Positions 46,986 to 57,752 of a stretch of 64,000 nt of DNA are shown one piece after another (position 1 is the stretch's first letter; each line of letters starts with the position of its first letter). Location of the stretch: contig NZ_CP132387.1 of assembly GCF_030758755.1 (NCBI RefSeq), positions 868,001-932,000 of the forward strand, in the 5' to 3' direction. Origin of the DNA: Bartonella apihabitans. GTDB taxonomy: Bacteria > Pseudomonadota > Alphaproteobacteria > Rhizobiales > Rhizobiaceae. The translations under genes were made by a program, and so were the position numbers. Below the pieces are notes generated by a model. That model did no database searches, was not told the origin of the DNA, and saw only the letters and a program-made list of their open reading frames with translations.

Positions 46986-48374
46986 GTGTCATCTTATGAT
47001 TTTGATTTATTTGTAATAGGTGGTGGCTCGGGTGGCGTGCGCGCAGCACGTTTGGCCGGTGCACTCGGCAAAAAAGTTGCTTTAGCGGAAGAATATCGGA
47101 TGGGTGGCACTTGCGTTATTCGTGGATGTGTGCCGAAGAAACTTTTTGTCTATGCCTCGCAATATTCCCAGGAATTCAAAGATAGTCACGGGTTTGGCTG
47201 GACGGTGAATGGTTCTAGTTTTGACTGGAAAAAACTTGTCGCGGCCAAAAACAATGAAATTTCACGGCTCGAAGGGCTTTATCGTAAAGGACTTGATAAT
47301 AATCATGTCAAGATATTCGAAAGCCGCGTTGTTTTTGTTGATGCACATACCTTGAAGATAGAGAAAACGGGAGAAGAAGTTAGCGCCGAGAAAATCCTCA
47401 TTGCCACAGGCGGACATGTTTCCCGGCATCCCGAAATTATCGGTCATGAATTGTGTATCAGTTCTAATGAAGCTTTCAACCTCGAACAATTACCGGAATC
47501 AATTGTGATTGCCGGAGGCGGTTACATCGCCGTAGAATTTGCAAATATCTTCCACGGATTAGGTGTGAAAACAACGCTCGTTTACAGAGGTGATCTTGTT
47601 TTGCGCAAATTCAATTCCGATTTGCGGCAATTGTTAAACGATGCAATGCAGGAAAAAGGCATCCGCATTGTTTATAATGCAACGATCAACAAAGTCGAAA
47701 AAGAAGCGAAAAACTTTAAAGTCGAGCTCTCGAACGGCGAAACACTGACCGTGGGAAAAGTAATGCTGGCACTGGGGCGCTCGCCCAATACGGAAGGCTT
47801 GAACCTCGATAAAGCCGGCGTAAAATGCAATTCTCATAATGCAGTTATTGTTGATGAATACATGAAAACGACGGCTGATAATATATGGGCTGTCGGTGAC
47901 GTGACTGACCGGATACAACTGACACCGGTCGCAATTCATGAGGCTATGTGCTTTATTGAAACCGCTTTCAAAAATAATCCGGTCGCTCCCGATCATGAAT
48001 TGATTGCGACGGCTGTGTTTTCGCAGCCTGAAATCGGTACAGTCGGAATGACAGAGGAAGAAGCTGTACAAAAGTTCAATCGTGTCGAGATCTATCGGGC
48101 GCTTTTCCGCCCTATGCGGAATACGCTATCGGGAAATACTGAAAAAATGCTCACCAAACTTGTTGTTGATGGCACGTCACGGGTTGTTGTGGGTGCCCAT
48201 ATATTGGGACACGATGCCGCCGAGATGGCACAACTGCTTGGTGTTTCTCTCAAAGGCAATTTAACAAAAGATGTGTTTGATAGAACTATGGCACTTCATC
48301 CGACAGCTTCGGAAGAGTTGGTCACAATGTATAAGCCGACATATGTTTATGAAAACGGTAAAAAACTGGATTGA
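46986..48374 (+). CDS. gor: Glutathione-disulfide reductase
   Basis: A 462-residue FAD/NADPH disulfide reductase. FAD motif VIGGGSGGVRAARLAG, redox pair GGTCVIRGCVPKK (about residues 42-54), NADPH motif IAGGGYIAVEFANIFHGLG, and C-terminal HPTASEEL with the active-site His. GTG start at 46986 with AAAGGAAT upstream. Keeps glutathione reduced. Confidence 0.95.
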   Translation: MSSYDFDLFVIGGGSGGVRAARLAGALGKKVALAEEYRMGGTCVIRGCVPKKLFVYASQYSQEFKDSHGFGWTVNGSSFDWKKLVAAKNNEISRLEGLYRKGLDNNHVKIFESRVVFVDAHTLKIEKTGEEVSAEKILIATGGHVSRHPEIIGHELCISSNEAFNLEQLPESIVIAGGGYIAVEFANIFHGLGVKTTLVYRGDLVLRKFNSDLRQLLNDAMQEKGIRIVYNATINKVEKEAKNFKVELSNGETLTVGKVMLALGRSPNTEGLNLDKAGVKCNSHNAVIVDEYMKTTADNIWAVGDVTDRIQLTPVAIHEAMCFIETAFKNNPVAPDHELIATAVFSQPEIGTVGMTEEEAVQKFNRVEIYRALFRPMRNTLSGNTEKMLTKLVVDGTSRVVVGAHILGHDAAEMAQLLGVSLKGNLTKDVFDRTMALHPTASEELVTMYKPTYVYENGKKLD

Positions 48375-48571
48375 AAACTGAACTGATAGACGCGAAAAAT
48401 TGTTGAATTCCTATAAAAATAATCAATTTTTTTGATTAGAAGAGCCTGTGTCTTGGCTTTAAACAACAATTCTGCTTATATCGGAAAATTGTTAAGTGCC
48501 TCATCGCGAATATTTCATAATCTTCCGATGAAAGTGCGCTTATCTTAAGATTTATACTGTGAAGCGAGATA

Positions 48572-49948
48572 ATGATGACTAAAAATTGGACGCCTGCATC
48601 TTGGAGATCAAAACCGATCAAGCAGGTACCGACCTATCCTGACCCTGTAGCATTGGCTCATGTTGAAAGCGAGTTGCGTCGTTATCCTCCTTTAGTTTTT
48701 GCGGGTGAAGCACGTAATTTGAAACACGAGCTGGCCCATGTTGCCGAAGGTAAGGCATTTCTTTTACAAGGTGGCGATTGCGCGGAAAGTTTTGCAGAAC
48801 ATGAAGCAGATAACATCCGTGATTTTTTCCGGGTGTTTTTGCAAATGGCTATTGCGCTGACTTTCGGGGCATCAAAGCCGGTTGTCAAGGTTGGCCGTAT
48901 TGCCGGTCAATTTGCAAAGCCGAGATCTTCTGATACCGAAACCAAAGATGGTGTCACTTTACCATCCTATCGTGGCGATATCATTAATGGCATAGAGTTT
49001 AACAAAGAATCCCGTACTCCTGATCCGCAACGTATGTCGGAGGTTTACCGGCAGTCTGCCGCAACATTGAATTTGCTGCGTGCTTTTGCTCAAGGCGGTT
49101 ATGCCAATCTTGATAATGTCCATAAATGGATGCTGGGTTTTATAGCAAATAGCCCGCAAGGTGAACGTTATAGCAAGCTGGCACAACGGATTTCGGAAAC
49201 GATGGATTTTATGCGGGCAATCGGAATTACGCCGAAAACCAATCCGTCGCTTCGGGAAACGTCATTTTATACCAGTCATGAAGGGCTTCTTCTTGGTTAT
49301 GAAGAAGCATTGACCCGTGTGGATTCAACTTCAGGTGATTGGTATGCAACATCGGGCCATATGCTTTGGATCGGTGACCGTACCCGCCAGTTCGATCATG
49401 CCCATGTCGAATATTGCCGGGGCATTAAAAACCCGATCGGTCTCAAATGCGGACCATCACTTGATCCGGACGACCTGATAAGGCTCATTGATATCCTCAA
49501 TCCGGAAAACGAGCCGGGTAGACTTACTCTGATAGCACGGTTTGGATATGATAAAGTTGAAGCCCATTTGCCGCAACTTATTCGCGCCGTTGAGCGCGAA
49601 GGCAAGAAGGTTGTGTGGTCTTGCGATCCGATGCATGGAAACACGATAACTGCAAACGGCTATAAAACTCGTCCTTTCGAGCGTATCCTGAAAGAGGTGG
49701 AGAATTTCTTTGCAGTTCATCACGCGGAAGGAACCTATCCCGGTGGTATTCACATCGAAATGACCGGTCGCGATGTAACAGAATGTACCGGCGGTGCACA
49801 CGCTATTTCGGCAGATCACCTCTCTGATCGTTATCACACACATTGTGATCCGAGACTTAATGCAGATCAGGCACTGGAATTGGCATTTCTTGTTGCAGAA
49901 TTATTGAAAAAACAACGTGATGCCGAGACAGTAAAGACTTCGGCTTGA
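48572..49948 (+). CDS. 3-deoxy-7-phosphoheptulonate synthase, class II
   Basis: A 458-residue class II (plant/AroAII-type) DAHP synthase, first step of the shikimate pathway. Motifs: [59 protein letters not shown]. Two ATGs in tandem (48572, 48575) could start it. No leader peptide or attenuator was seen upstream. Confidence 0.94.
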   Translation: MMTKNWTPASWRSKPIKQVPTYPDPVALAHVESELRRYPPLVFAGEARNLKHELAHVAEGKAFLLQGGDCAESFAEHEADNIRDFFRVFLQMAIALTFGASKPVVKVGRIAGQFAKPRSSDTETKDGVTLPSYRGDIINGIEFNKESRTPDPQRMSEVYRQSAATLNLLRAFAQGGYANLDNVHKWMLGFIANSPQGERYSKLAQRISETMDFMRAIGITPKTNPSLRETSFYTSHEGLLLGYEEALTRVDSTSGDWYATSGHMLWIGDRTRQFDHAHVEYCRGIKNPIGLKCGPSLDPDDLIRLIDILNPENEPGRLTLIARFGYDKVEAHLPQLIRAVEREGKKVVWSCDPMHGNTITANGYKTRPFERILKEVENFFAVHHAEGTYPGGIHIEMTGRDVTECTGGAHAISADHLSDRYHTHCDPRLNADQALELAFLVAELLKKQRDAETVKTSA

Positions 49949-49994
49949 AACCGGTACTGAAAGCGGTTTGTTCTTCAAACTGAATGGTGAACGC

Positions 49995-50348
49995 ATGGAG
50001 AGACTATTCAACGCATTTTTGAATTCCCTTCATGCGCTCCGATATTTGCTATCCCACGAAAAAGCCGTTATTCAAGAGGCTATAGTTTTTTTAGTTTCTC
50101 TCCCCATAGCTTTTTTTATTACCAGAGAATGGGGGAGCTTTCTTCTACTTACAGGATCTATTGTTTTTGTTATTATCGTAGAGGTGCTGAACACAGCAAT
50201 CGAAGCAGCGTGCAATGCCGTCACACGCGACTATCGCGAAGAAATTAAAATCGCTAAAGATGCTGGCTCGTTAGCAGTTTTGCTCTCTATTATCTTGACA
50301 ATATGCATATGGATGGCAGCGATTATTCAAACCTTGTTTTTCGTTTAA
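49995..50348 (+). CDS. dgkA: Diacylglycerol kinase, prokaryotic type
   Basis: A 117-residue inner-membrane kinase making phosphatidate from diacylglycerol. It shows three hydrophobic segments and the signature VIIVEVLNTAIEAACNAVT (about residues 65-83). The start at ATG 49995 (MERLFNAFLNSLHALRYLL) matches the family length; the frame is open 9 codons further, to a TTG at 49968. Confidence 0.9.
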   Translation: MERLFNAFLNSLHALRYLLSHEKAVIQEAIVFLVSLPIAFFITREWGSFLLLTGSIVFVIIVEVLNTAIEAACNAVTRDYREEIKIAKDAGSLAVLLSIILTICIWMAAIIQTLFFV

Positions 50349-50392
50349 CTTATGCCGTTGCAAGTGCAACGATGACAGGCTAAATCAGGATC

Positions 50393-52069
50393 ATGACCAA
50401 AAAGTTGATAGAAAATGACCTCACGCTCGCAATTGCACAATTTAACCCTGTTGTCGGTGACATTGAAGGCAATTTGAAACTTGCACTTGACGCCCACAGA
50501 CAAGCAAGCGATGCGGGTGCCGATCTTTTACTTTTTACCGAACTGTTTATTAGTGGTTATCCGCCTGAAGATCTGGTTTTAAAGCCGTCTTTCAATGAAG
50601 CATGTGAAAAAGCAATAACCGAGCTTGCAACTGTAACAAGCAATGGTGCAGGGATCATTGTTGGCGTTCCTCTCCGGCGAAAAGGCCATGTTTATAATTC
50701 TGCACTCCTTCTTGATGAGGGAAAGGTCATTGCAGAATGTCGTAAATTCGACCTCCCGAATTATAGCGAGTTTGACGAGAAACGTGTTTTTTCTCCGGTT
50801 AGTCGTCCGAAGCCGGTCAATTTCCGCGGAATAAAGATAGGTTTACCGATCTGCGAAGATATTTGGAACGATGATGAAGTGGCAGCGCGTCTTGCTGCGG
50901 AAGGTGCCGAAATTATTCTCGTACCGAATGGTTCTCCATATAGTCGCGAAAAACCGGAGTTGAGATACGAAGTTGTCAAAAAACAGGTGTTGAAGTCTTC
51001 TCTGCCGATCGTTTATGCCAACCAGATAGGTGGTCAGGATGAACTCGTTTTTGACGGTGCTTCTTTTGCACTCAATGCAAATGGCTCGACTGCTTTTCAA
51101 ATGAAACATTTTGAAAGTGATTTGGCATTTAGCCATTGGCAAAAACAGAATGGAAAATGGTTTTGCCTTTCAGGTTCACAAGAAAAATTGCTTCATGATC
51201 TGGCTGCCGATTATCAGGCATGCCTCTTGGGATTTGGTGACTATGTCAATAAAAACAAATTCAAAAGCGTCGTGTTGGGGCTTTCGGGCGGCATAAATTC
51301 GGCTCTTTCGGCAGCTATTGCAACAGATGCTTTAGGAGCAGAGCGTGTTCATGCAATTATGCTTCCCTATCGCTATACTTCTTCAGAATCGATAACGGAT
51401 GCCGAGGAATGCGCCAAAATGTTGGGCTGTCGTTATGATACCGTTCCAATTGCGAAACCGGTCGAGGCATTTGAAGATATTTTGACACCACTTTTTCAGG
51501 GGCGCAAACCGGATATTACCGAAGAAAATTTGCAAAGCCGTACGCGTGGCACGGTTTTAATGGCTATATCCAACAAATTTGGCTCAATGGTGGTCACAAC
51601 CGGTAACAAATCTGAAATTTCTGTCGGATATGCCACTCTTTACGGCGATATGAACGGCGGTTTCAATCCGATCAAAGATATTTATAAAATGCAGGTTTAT
51701 GCGCTATCCAACTGGCGTAACAGCCATTTTCCAATAAATGGCTTAGGGCCTAAAGCAGCAGTCATACCCCAGAATATTATTGAAAAGGCTCCGACTGCCG
51801 AGCTCCGCGAGAACCAGAAGGATGAAGATTCGCTTCCGCCTTATCCTGTATTGGACGATATTCTGCGTTGTCTCGTCGATGATGAAATGGGTATTTCGGA
51901 AATCGTTCAACGAGGTCATTCACGTGACATAGTCGAAAAAGTCGAGCATTTGTTATACATATCCGAATACAAAAGACGCCAATCGGCTCCCGGTGTTAAA
52001 ATCAGTCACAAGAATTTCGGCCGCGATCGGCGTTATCCTATTACCAATCGTTTTCGCGATAAAAATTGA
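50393..52069 (+). CDS. nadE: Glutamine-dependent NAD+ synthetase
   Basis: A 558-residue two-domain enzyme. The N-terminal glutaminase (nitrilase fold) has Glu in LLFTELFISGYPPED, Lys in CRKFDLPNY and Cys in GLPICEDIWND. The C-terminal synthetase has the PP-loop LGLSGGINSALSAAIA (about residues 298-313) and VVTTGNKSEISVGYATLYGD. The PP-loop reads SGGINS rather than the usual SGGxDS; the Asp-to-Asn change (AAT) is unusual. 9 nt before the second gltX. Confidence 0.93.
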   Translation: MTKKLIENDLTLAIAQFNPVVGDIEGNLKLALDAHRQASDAGADLLLFTELFISGYPPEDLVLKPSFNEACEKAITELATVTSNGAGIIVGVPLRRKGHVYNSALLLDEGKVIAECRKFDLPNYSEFDEKRVFSPVSRPKPVNFRGIKIGLPICEDIWNDDEVAARLAAEGAEIILVPNGSPYSREKPELRYEVVKKQVLKSSLPIVYANQIGGQDELVFDGASFALNANGSTAFQMKHFESDLAFSHWQKQNGKWFCLSGSQEKLLHDLAADYQACLLGFGDYVNKNKFKSVVLGLSGGINSALSAAIATDALGAERVHAIMLPYRYTSSESITDAEECAKMLGCRYDTVPIAKPVEAFEDILTPLFQGRKPDITEENLQSRTRGTVLMAISNKFGSMVVTTGNKSEISVGYATLYGDMNGGFNPIKDIYKMQVYALSNWRNSHFPINGLGPKAAVIPQNIIEKAPTAELRENQKDEDSLPPYPVLDDILRCLVDDEMGISEIVQRGHSRDIVEKVEHLLYISEYKRRQSAPGVKISHKNFGRDRRYPITNRFRDKN

Positions 52070-52078
52070 GTTATATTT

Positions 52079-53449
52079 ATGATAAAAGTTCGTTTTGCAC
52101 CATCTCCAACCGGTTATATTCATATTGGAAACACCAGAATTGCTTTGTTTAATTGGCTTTTTGCAAAAGCCAAGCAAGGTAAATATGTTTTGCGTTTTGA
52201 CGATACCGATCTTGAACGGTCGAAACAGGAATATATTGACGGTATTGGCGTCGATCTTGATTGGTTGGGGATAAAACCTGACGAAATTTATTATCAATCC
52301 AAGCGATTTGATCGATATAATGAAATCGTAGCACAGCTCAAAGAGCAAGGCCTCCTTTATCCTTGTTACGAAACACCGGAAGAACTGGAAAGACGGCGTA
52401 AAATCCGTTTGTCGCGTAAACTCCCACCCATTTATGGACGTGAATCCTTGAAACTCAAACCGGAGGAGATCAAGGCTTACGAAACGGAAGGGAGAAAACC
52501 GCATTGGCGTTTCAAATTGCCTAATTTCGAGTCGGATCCGTTCAAGACCAGAAGGACAGATGTGCATTGGGACGATGTGGTTCGCGGTCCACAGACGATA
52601 GATCTCGCCTCGATGTCCGATCCGATACTTATCCGTGAAGATGGCAGTTACCTTTATACACTGCCTTCGGTCGTGGACGACATCGATATGGGGATAACCC
52701 ATATTATACGCGGTGACGATCATGTCACAAATACGGGCGTACAAATTGCTATTTTTGAAGCACTTGGTGCAAAGGCACCGACATTCGGTCACATCAACCT
52801 TTTGACAACTATTTCGGGTGAGGGGCTATCTAAACGCAAAGGCGATCTGTCGATCCGCTCGTTGCGAGAAGAGGGATTCGAGCCTTTAGCGGTCGAATCC
52901 CTGGCGGTTCTTATCGGTACTTCGGAAAATGTGACCGCTTGTCGGAATCAAAAGGAGCTGCTTGAACATTTTGACCTCACATCTGCATCAAAGTCGTCAG
53001 CAAAATTTGATCCGGCCGATTTGCTGACGCTCAACAAACACATTGTGCATGAGCTTGAATTTGACGAAGTAAAAGCCAGACTGGAAAAAATTGGCATTAA
53101 AGGCAAAGAGGCTTCACCGTTCTGGTATGCCGTTCGTGGCAATATCGATAAAGTAAACGAGGCAAAAAACTGGTGGGACATTTTGGAGGTGAACAAAACA
53201 TTCGATGCCGTTTCGCCGGAAGACCACGAATATGTTCATCAGTCAGCTTCGCTTTTGCCGGATGGCGAACTTGATGAAAATAGCTGGAAAGTCTGGACAA
53301 ATTCCTTGAAAAAACAGACAGGTCGCAAGGGAAGGGTACTTTTCATGCCATTGCGGCAAGCATTGACAGGGCTGGGCGACGGGCCGGAAATGGCTGCTTT
53401 GCTGCCTCTTCTGGGAAGAAACAGGGTTCTTCAACGCCTGAAGGCATGA
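52079..53449 (+). CDS. gltX: Glutamyl-tRNA synthetase (second copy)
   Basis: A 456-residue class I synthetase with HIGH motif [18 protein letters not shown] and KMSKS equivalent [13 protein letters not shown] (about residue 245). It differs clearly from the copy at 40119-41540 and has a shorter, diverged C-terminal domain, ending [20 protein letters not shown]. It forms a tight pair with nadE. It may be the tRNA-Gln-mischarging or specialised copy; not resolvable by eye. Confidence 0.93.
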   Translation: MIKVRFAPSPTGYIHIGNTRIALFNWLFAKAKQGKYVLRFDDTDLERSKQEYIDGIGVDLDWLGIKPDEIYYQSKRFDRYNEIVAQLKEQGLLYPCYETPEELERRRKIRLSRKLPPIYGRESLKLKPEEIKAYETEGRKPHWRFKLPNFESDPFKTRRTDVHWDDVVRGPQTIDLASMSDPILIREDGSYLYTLPSVVDDIDMGITHIIRGDDHVTNTGVQIAIFEALGAKAPTFGHINLLTTISGEGLSKRKGDLSIRSLREEGFEPLAVESLAVLIGTSENVTACRNQKELLEHFDLTSASKSSAKFDPADLLTLNKHIVHELEFDEVKARLEKIGIKGKEASPFWYAVRGNIDKVNEAKNWWDILEVNKTFDAVSPEDHEYVHQSASLLPDGELDENSWKVWTNSLKKQTGRKGRVLFMPLRQALTGLGDGPEMAALLPLLGRNRVLQRLKA

Positions 53450-53474
53450 ATGTTATATCCGTCGAATATGCATG

Positions 53475-53507
53475 AAAAAGGCAGCTCATTTAGTGAGCTG
53501 CCTTTTT
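53475..53507 (+). terminator. Intrinsic terminator of nadE-gltX
   Basis: AAAGGCAGCTCA-TTTAG-TGAGCTGCCTTT: a 12-bp perfect stem running into T's. It is symmetrical enough to work in both directions. Confidence 0.92.
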
Positions 53508-53626
53508 AGATTCATTCAGTGAAGAGGCAGAACAGCGATTAATTTTATTATCTGCTACCCGATATTTACGCCCTGTAGGTGGATTGTTAGCGTTGTTCCT
53601 ACCGATTTTAGGTGGGCGAAAGGGAT

Positions 53627-55078
53627 TTATCCTTTCGTGTCGATAAGCATAAATGCGGGAATGTCGTTACCAAATCCCTTGGGAGACGGCGGCTCTTTTG
53701 AAGAGTATTTGTCTTGATTGTGTCTTTGCGATCTCACCGGCTGTTGGTTAACCGGCGAAGTAGGCCGTTTATCGCCAGAACGGTCTGTTTTTTCGCCACT
53801 GGTCTTTGTCTGTTTTTTCCGGCTTTTCGATTCGGTTGTTTCGGTGTGCTTTTCACTTGTGGGAGATTTAGCCCCTGATGACTTTGTGCGTTTTTGATCG
53901 GAGTCTTTAGCATTCTCTTCCGGAACAACAGAAGATAAGTCGCCATCATACCACTCGATTTTTTGATCGCTCATCTTTTCTATAGCGTCGACATATTTTT
54001 TGTCGGCTTTTGTAACAATAGTAAAAGCTTTACCGGATTTTCCGGCTCGTCCTGTCCGACCGATACGATGAACGTAATCTTCTGCATGTGTGGGAACGTC
54101 ATAGTTGAACACATGACTGACGTCAGGAATATCCAGCCCACGGGCTGCGACATCAGACGCTACCAATAAAGCGATTTTTCCATCTTTGAAGTTTGCCAGC
54201 ATAGACATGCGCGAACGTTGGTCCATATCTCCATGAAGAGCACCAACACTGAATTCATGACGGACGAGAGAGCGGAAAAGTTCCGAAATGTCTTTTTTAC
54301 GATTACAAAAGATGATCGCGTTTTTTAATTCATCACCCTCGTTATGAATAATATCGCGCAAAACTGCCCGTTTTTCCCATGGTTTGCGACCGGAAGCGAC
54401 GAGCTTTTGTGTAATCGTCGCAGCAGTAGAAGATGCTTTCGCGATTTCGATACGAACAGGTGTATGTAGAAATTGTTCGGTCAGTTTTGTAATTTCCGGA
54501 GCCATCGTAGCTGAAAAAAACAAAGTTTGGCGGGTAAAGGGAATGAGTTTGCAAATACGTTCGATATCCGGAATGAAGCCCATATCAAGCATACGGTCAG
54601 CTTCATCAATAACCAGAATTTCCACACCGGTCAGCAAAAGTTTTCCACGTTCGAAATGGTCTAAAAGGCGCCCGGGCGTTGCAATCAGAACATCTGCCCC
54701 ACGGTCAAGTTTACGGTCCTGATCATCGAATGAAACGCCACCAATGAGTAGCGCTACGCTTAAATGGTGATTGATGCCGTATTGATCGAAATTCTCTTTC
54801 ACCTGCGCCGCAAGTTCACGAGTGGGCTCCAGAATGAGTGTACGTGGCATCCGCGCACGTGCACGTCCTTTTTCAAGGAGCGTCAACATAGGAAGCACAA
54901 AAGAGGCGGTCTTACCTGTGCCCGTCTGTGCAATACCCAATACATCTTCGCGTTTCAAGACATGAGGAATGGCCCCAAGCTGAATTGGAGTTGGTTCTTC
55001 ATATCCAATAGATTTTACTGCTTTGAGAACCTTTTCTGAAAGGCCCAAATCATTGAAACTGGTCAAAGGCGCTATCAC
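53627..55078 (-). CDS. DEAD-box RNA helicase, RhlE-like
   Basis: A 483-residue ATP-dependent RNA helicase. Q-motif and AQTGTGKTASFVLP (Walker A, about residue 48), PTRELAAQV, DEADRMLDMGF, SAT, VASDVAARGLDIPDV and HRIGRTGRAG are all present. After about residue 375 comes a hydrophilic, Lys/Ser/Thr-rich tail (TTESKSRKKQTKTSGEKTDR), as in RhlE proteins, probably for RNA binding. Confidence 0.92.
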   Translation of the reverse strand: MIAPLTSFNDLGLSEKVLKAVKSIGYEEPTPIQLGAIPHVLKREDVLGIAQTGTGKTASFVLPMLTLLEKGRARARMPRTLILEPTRELAAQVKENFDQYGINHHLSVALLIGGVSFDDQDRKLDRGADVLIATPGRLLDHFERGKLLLTGVEILVIDEADRMLDMGFIPDIERICKLIPFTRQTLFFSATMAPEITKLTEQFLHTPVRIEIAKASSTAATITQKLVASGRKPWEKRAVLRDIIHNEGDELKNAIIFCNRKKDISELFRSLVRHEFSVGALHGDMDQRSRMSMLANFKDGKIALLVASDVAARGLDIPDVSHVFNYDVPTHAEDYVHRIGRTGRAGKSGKAFTIVTKADKKYVDAIEKMSDQKIEWYDGDLSSVVPEENAKDSDQKRTKSSGAKSPTSEKHTETTESKSRKKQTKTSGEKTDRSGDKRPTSPVNQQPVRSQRHNQDKYSSKEPPSPKGFGNDIPAFMLIDTKG

Positions 55079-55219
55079 TCTTTCTCTTTTTCGCCTAACT
55101 TAGGTGACAATAGTCAAAATGGTCAAACCATTCTACATTATCAACAAACGCGTTAAGGTGCATTGATAAAAAAGTCAACAAAAACGATCGTTTGCAATGC
55201 GTTTTAACGTGTATTCTTC

Positions 55220-55993
55220 TCAATAACGAAATTGTTCGGATAATATACGTTCGTCCCATGAATGGTTGGAATCAAATAAAATTGACGCTTTTACACCCTT
55301 TGCCAGAGAAATAACCACCGAACTGACCGACTTTACTTCTACATTGTCGGCGGCAGCATTGACCGGCCGTTTATCTAGTTCAAGCATATCAAAACGGACT
55401 GTGACAGAATTTGGTAAAAGTGCACCATGCCATCTGCGCGGACGAAATGGGCTAACAGGCGTTAGCGCGAGCAATGGAGCAAGTAATGGTAAAATTGGTC
55501 CCTGTGCGGAAAGATTGTAAGCTGTCGATCCCGCTGGTGTTGCAACCATCACGCCATCGCAATTAAGCTCGTCCATACGGATTTTGCCATCTATGCTGAT
55601 TTTTATTTTCGCAGCTTGGTAAGATTGGCGAAATAGGGAGACTTCATTGATGGCCAGTGCTTCAACATGACCCTCGGAGCTGGAATTGGCAATCATTCTG
55701 AGCGGCTTTATATCTTCTTTATGTGCTTTCGCAATCCGTTGCGGCAGATTGGCAATTCGATATTCATTCATAAGAAAACCGACAGAACCGCGATTTATTC
55801 CATAAATAGGCTTTCCGGAATTCATGAAGTTGCGCAGAACTTCCAACATTGTCCCGTCGCCCCCCAAAACGACAATGACATCAGCGTCGTCCACTGTCGA
55901 TTGACCGTAGCGCTCTATCAATGCTTGAAGAGAGTTGCGCGCCTGTTCGGTTTTAGACGCGATAAAATGAAATCGCTCTATAGGTTTTTCCAT
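55220..55993 (-). CDS. nadK: NAD kinase
   Basis: A 257-residue enzyme phosphorylating NAD+ to NADP+. GGDGTM motif in VIVVLGGDGTMLEVLRNF (about residues 42-59), YGINRGSVGFLMNEY, and the substrate motif DGVMVATPAGSTAYNLSAQG. I start it at ATG 55993 (MEKPIERFHFIASKT); the frame continues 20 codons upstream to 56053 but without family-like sequence. Confidence 0.93.
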   Translation of the reverse strand: MEKPIERFHFIASKTEQARNSLQALIERYGQSTVDDADVIVVLGGDGTMLEVLRNFMNSGKPIYGINRGSVGFLMNEYRIANLPQRIAKAHKEDIKPLRMIANSSSEGHVEALAINEVSLFRQSYQAAKIKISIDGKIRMDELNCDGVMVATPAGSTAYNLSAQGPILPLLAPLLALTPVSPFRPRRWHGALLPNSVTVRFDMLELDKRPVNAAADNVEVKSVSSVVISLAKGVKASILFDSNHSWDERILSEQFRY

Positions 55994-56227
55994 CAAGTTT
56001 TTCCGTTTTTCCAAGTAAATGAATTGGATCTGCTCATGCCCGATAGTTATCAATCAAAGCATCCAATATCTCATCTGATACGATATCTAATCTGACACGA
56101 CGGCTTTTTCAACAATTCACAAATTTTGCTGACAAAGTTCGAGAATAATGGCAAGTTTTAATAATTGCTTATTCGGGCAAATTAACCATTGCATAGTTGG
56201 CGGCGCATTTAGTGAAAGGTATCGCTC

Positions 56228-56611
56228 ATGAAAAGAAAATTGTTCTTGGCTCTCCCTCTCGTATTTTTAACTTTTTCATTTGCTCATGCTGAACCGGCAC
56301 TGAAAGGATGTGCGGCTAAAAAGCAAGCTATTGAAACGCAGCTTGATTATGCCCGTAAACACAACAACAGCCACCAGATAGTCGGGTTGGAAAAAGCGCT
56401 GAAGGATGTTGCTGAAAATTGCACTGACGAGAAACTGAGAGAAGAACGGAAGGCCAAAATATCCGAAAAAACAAGAAAAGTCTCTGAAAGAGAGGCCGAA
56501 CTCAACGATGCGAAAGCAAAGGGTAATACGAAAAAAATAACGAAAAAAATGGAAAAACTGGAAAAGGCAAAACAGGAGTTGAAAGAGGCGCAAGACGAAT
56601 TGAATCGCTAA
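56228..56611 (+). CDS. DUF1090-family periplasmic protein
   Basis: A 127-residue protein with a signal peptide (LFLALPLVFLTFSFAHA), two cysteines (LKGCAAKKQAIE, VAENCTDEKL) and a long, charged helix (EREAELNDAKAKGNTKKITK). The CxAKxxAIExQLxYAxxHxN and GLEKAL pattern matches DUF1090, a family best known from enteric gammaproteobacteria (YqjC). Function unknown. Its presence here could reflect transfer, but I cannot test that. Confidence 0.8.
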   Translation: MKRKLFLALPLVFLTFSFAHAEPALKGCAAKKQAIETQLDYARKHNNSHQIVGLEKALKDVAENCTDEKLREERKAKISEKTRKVSEREAELNDAKAKGNTKKITKKMEKLEKAKQELKEAQDELNR

Positions 56612-57335
56612 TCAGACAAGTTTTATTTTGCGTTTTTTCAACCCGTCAAGGACAGTTATACCAGAAAACATCTGAACTCGCGTTCGGGTTAGAAACTTTT
56701 TTGCCTTTCAATTCTTGAAATAAATAACCGGTTTTTTAAGGGCAGGGGCGACTATTTAGAGAAGTATTGTTTCTACCCGATTGAAGCGCAGCAAGTTATT
56801 CAATGTAAATGCGGTAAAAATTGCCATTTGCTGACAGAAATGACAACTTCGAGGTGATTTTTTGATCAATCGGCGAAGCTCATTTTAAAGGCTTTCCTTA
56901 TCAGAAGATATTTTTTTACGAGCTTTTTAGAAAAAGCCGCGAGAAGGAATAAATATCATTACGATATTATTTCTAACCCCGAGACTGTTCGGGAACTTGA
57001 TACTGATCTCGACTTTAAGCAGTTAATTGCTTTTTTAAACCACTTCCTGATTAAATCTGAAAATCGTTATCAGTGACATCTTGGCATTCAAAAACGAAGG
57101 TATTTTGACCGATCTGTTGCAGTGATAATCCCTCGGCTCTGTCTCACTCAATTCGAAAGGGTTTTGAGCGGATAGTTCAATAGTTTTGTCGGATTCCCGC
57201 GACGTTCGTTTTCGTTATTTTTAATATTTTTCAACTTATTGACATAGAGAACGTTTTTCACCATTGAACCAATCACTGTGATCGGCTAGAAAAACGTCGA
57301 ACAAATCGAATTTTGGCAAAATAATTTTCGGTTTT
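56612..57335. other. Gene-free region before tRNA-Arg
   Basis: About 720 bp. One open stretch at 56878-57076 reads LILKAFLIRRYFFTS.. but has no start codon or recognisable similarity. Otherwise nothing was seen. Confidence 0.5.
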
Positions 57336-57412
<77 letters not shown>

Positions 57413-57601
57413 TCTTCTCGTTTCAATTTGTTTTAAAGTTTAAAGGCGATTTTCAATCATCCATTTTTTATGGCTAAAATTGTTAAGAACCGAATTTGAA
57501 TGCATAGAGGTTCTAACAAGCCGTTATCTTGTAAAACACGGTCGAAGACCATTCTTTCGAAATTTAGTGGTGGAAATACAATTCGGGAAAAACATATTCA
57601 T

Positions 57602-57709
57602 GAATCATGAGAGTTGCCATTCTTTGAATGTTTGTTTCTTTACAACACCCAAAGAGGGCAACTCCCGCTTTGAAAAGTCCGAATTGTCAGATCGTGTCTA
57701 AACTTTTAC
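57602..57709 (-). repeat. 108-bp repeat, copy 1 (insertion-sequence relic)
   Basis: Aligns without gaps to 58926-59033, with about 20 mismatches (roughly 81% identity), in the same orientation. It contains an internal inverted repeat GAGTTGCC..TTCTTTG / CAAAGAGGGCAACTC. On the minus strand it reads toward MATLMI, the same N-terminal string as copy 2, then diverges at once. Probably the end of a lost insertion sequence. Confidence 0.7.
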
Positions 57710-57752
57710 AAATAATGATGACAGTCGTGTTTACCTGATATTATCTGTTTTT

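Noticed and set aside
51953..52792. 279-codon minus-strand frame across nadE and gltX
   Set aside because: Antisense shadow of two conserved genes; no recognisable domain.
56878..57076. Open frame of about 66 codons in the gap before tRNA-Arg
   Set aside because: No start codon and no similarity recognised; ends at a normal stop without flanking signals.
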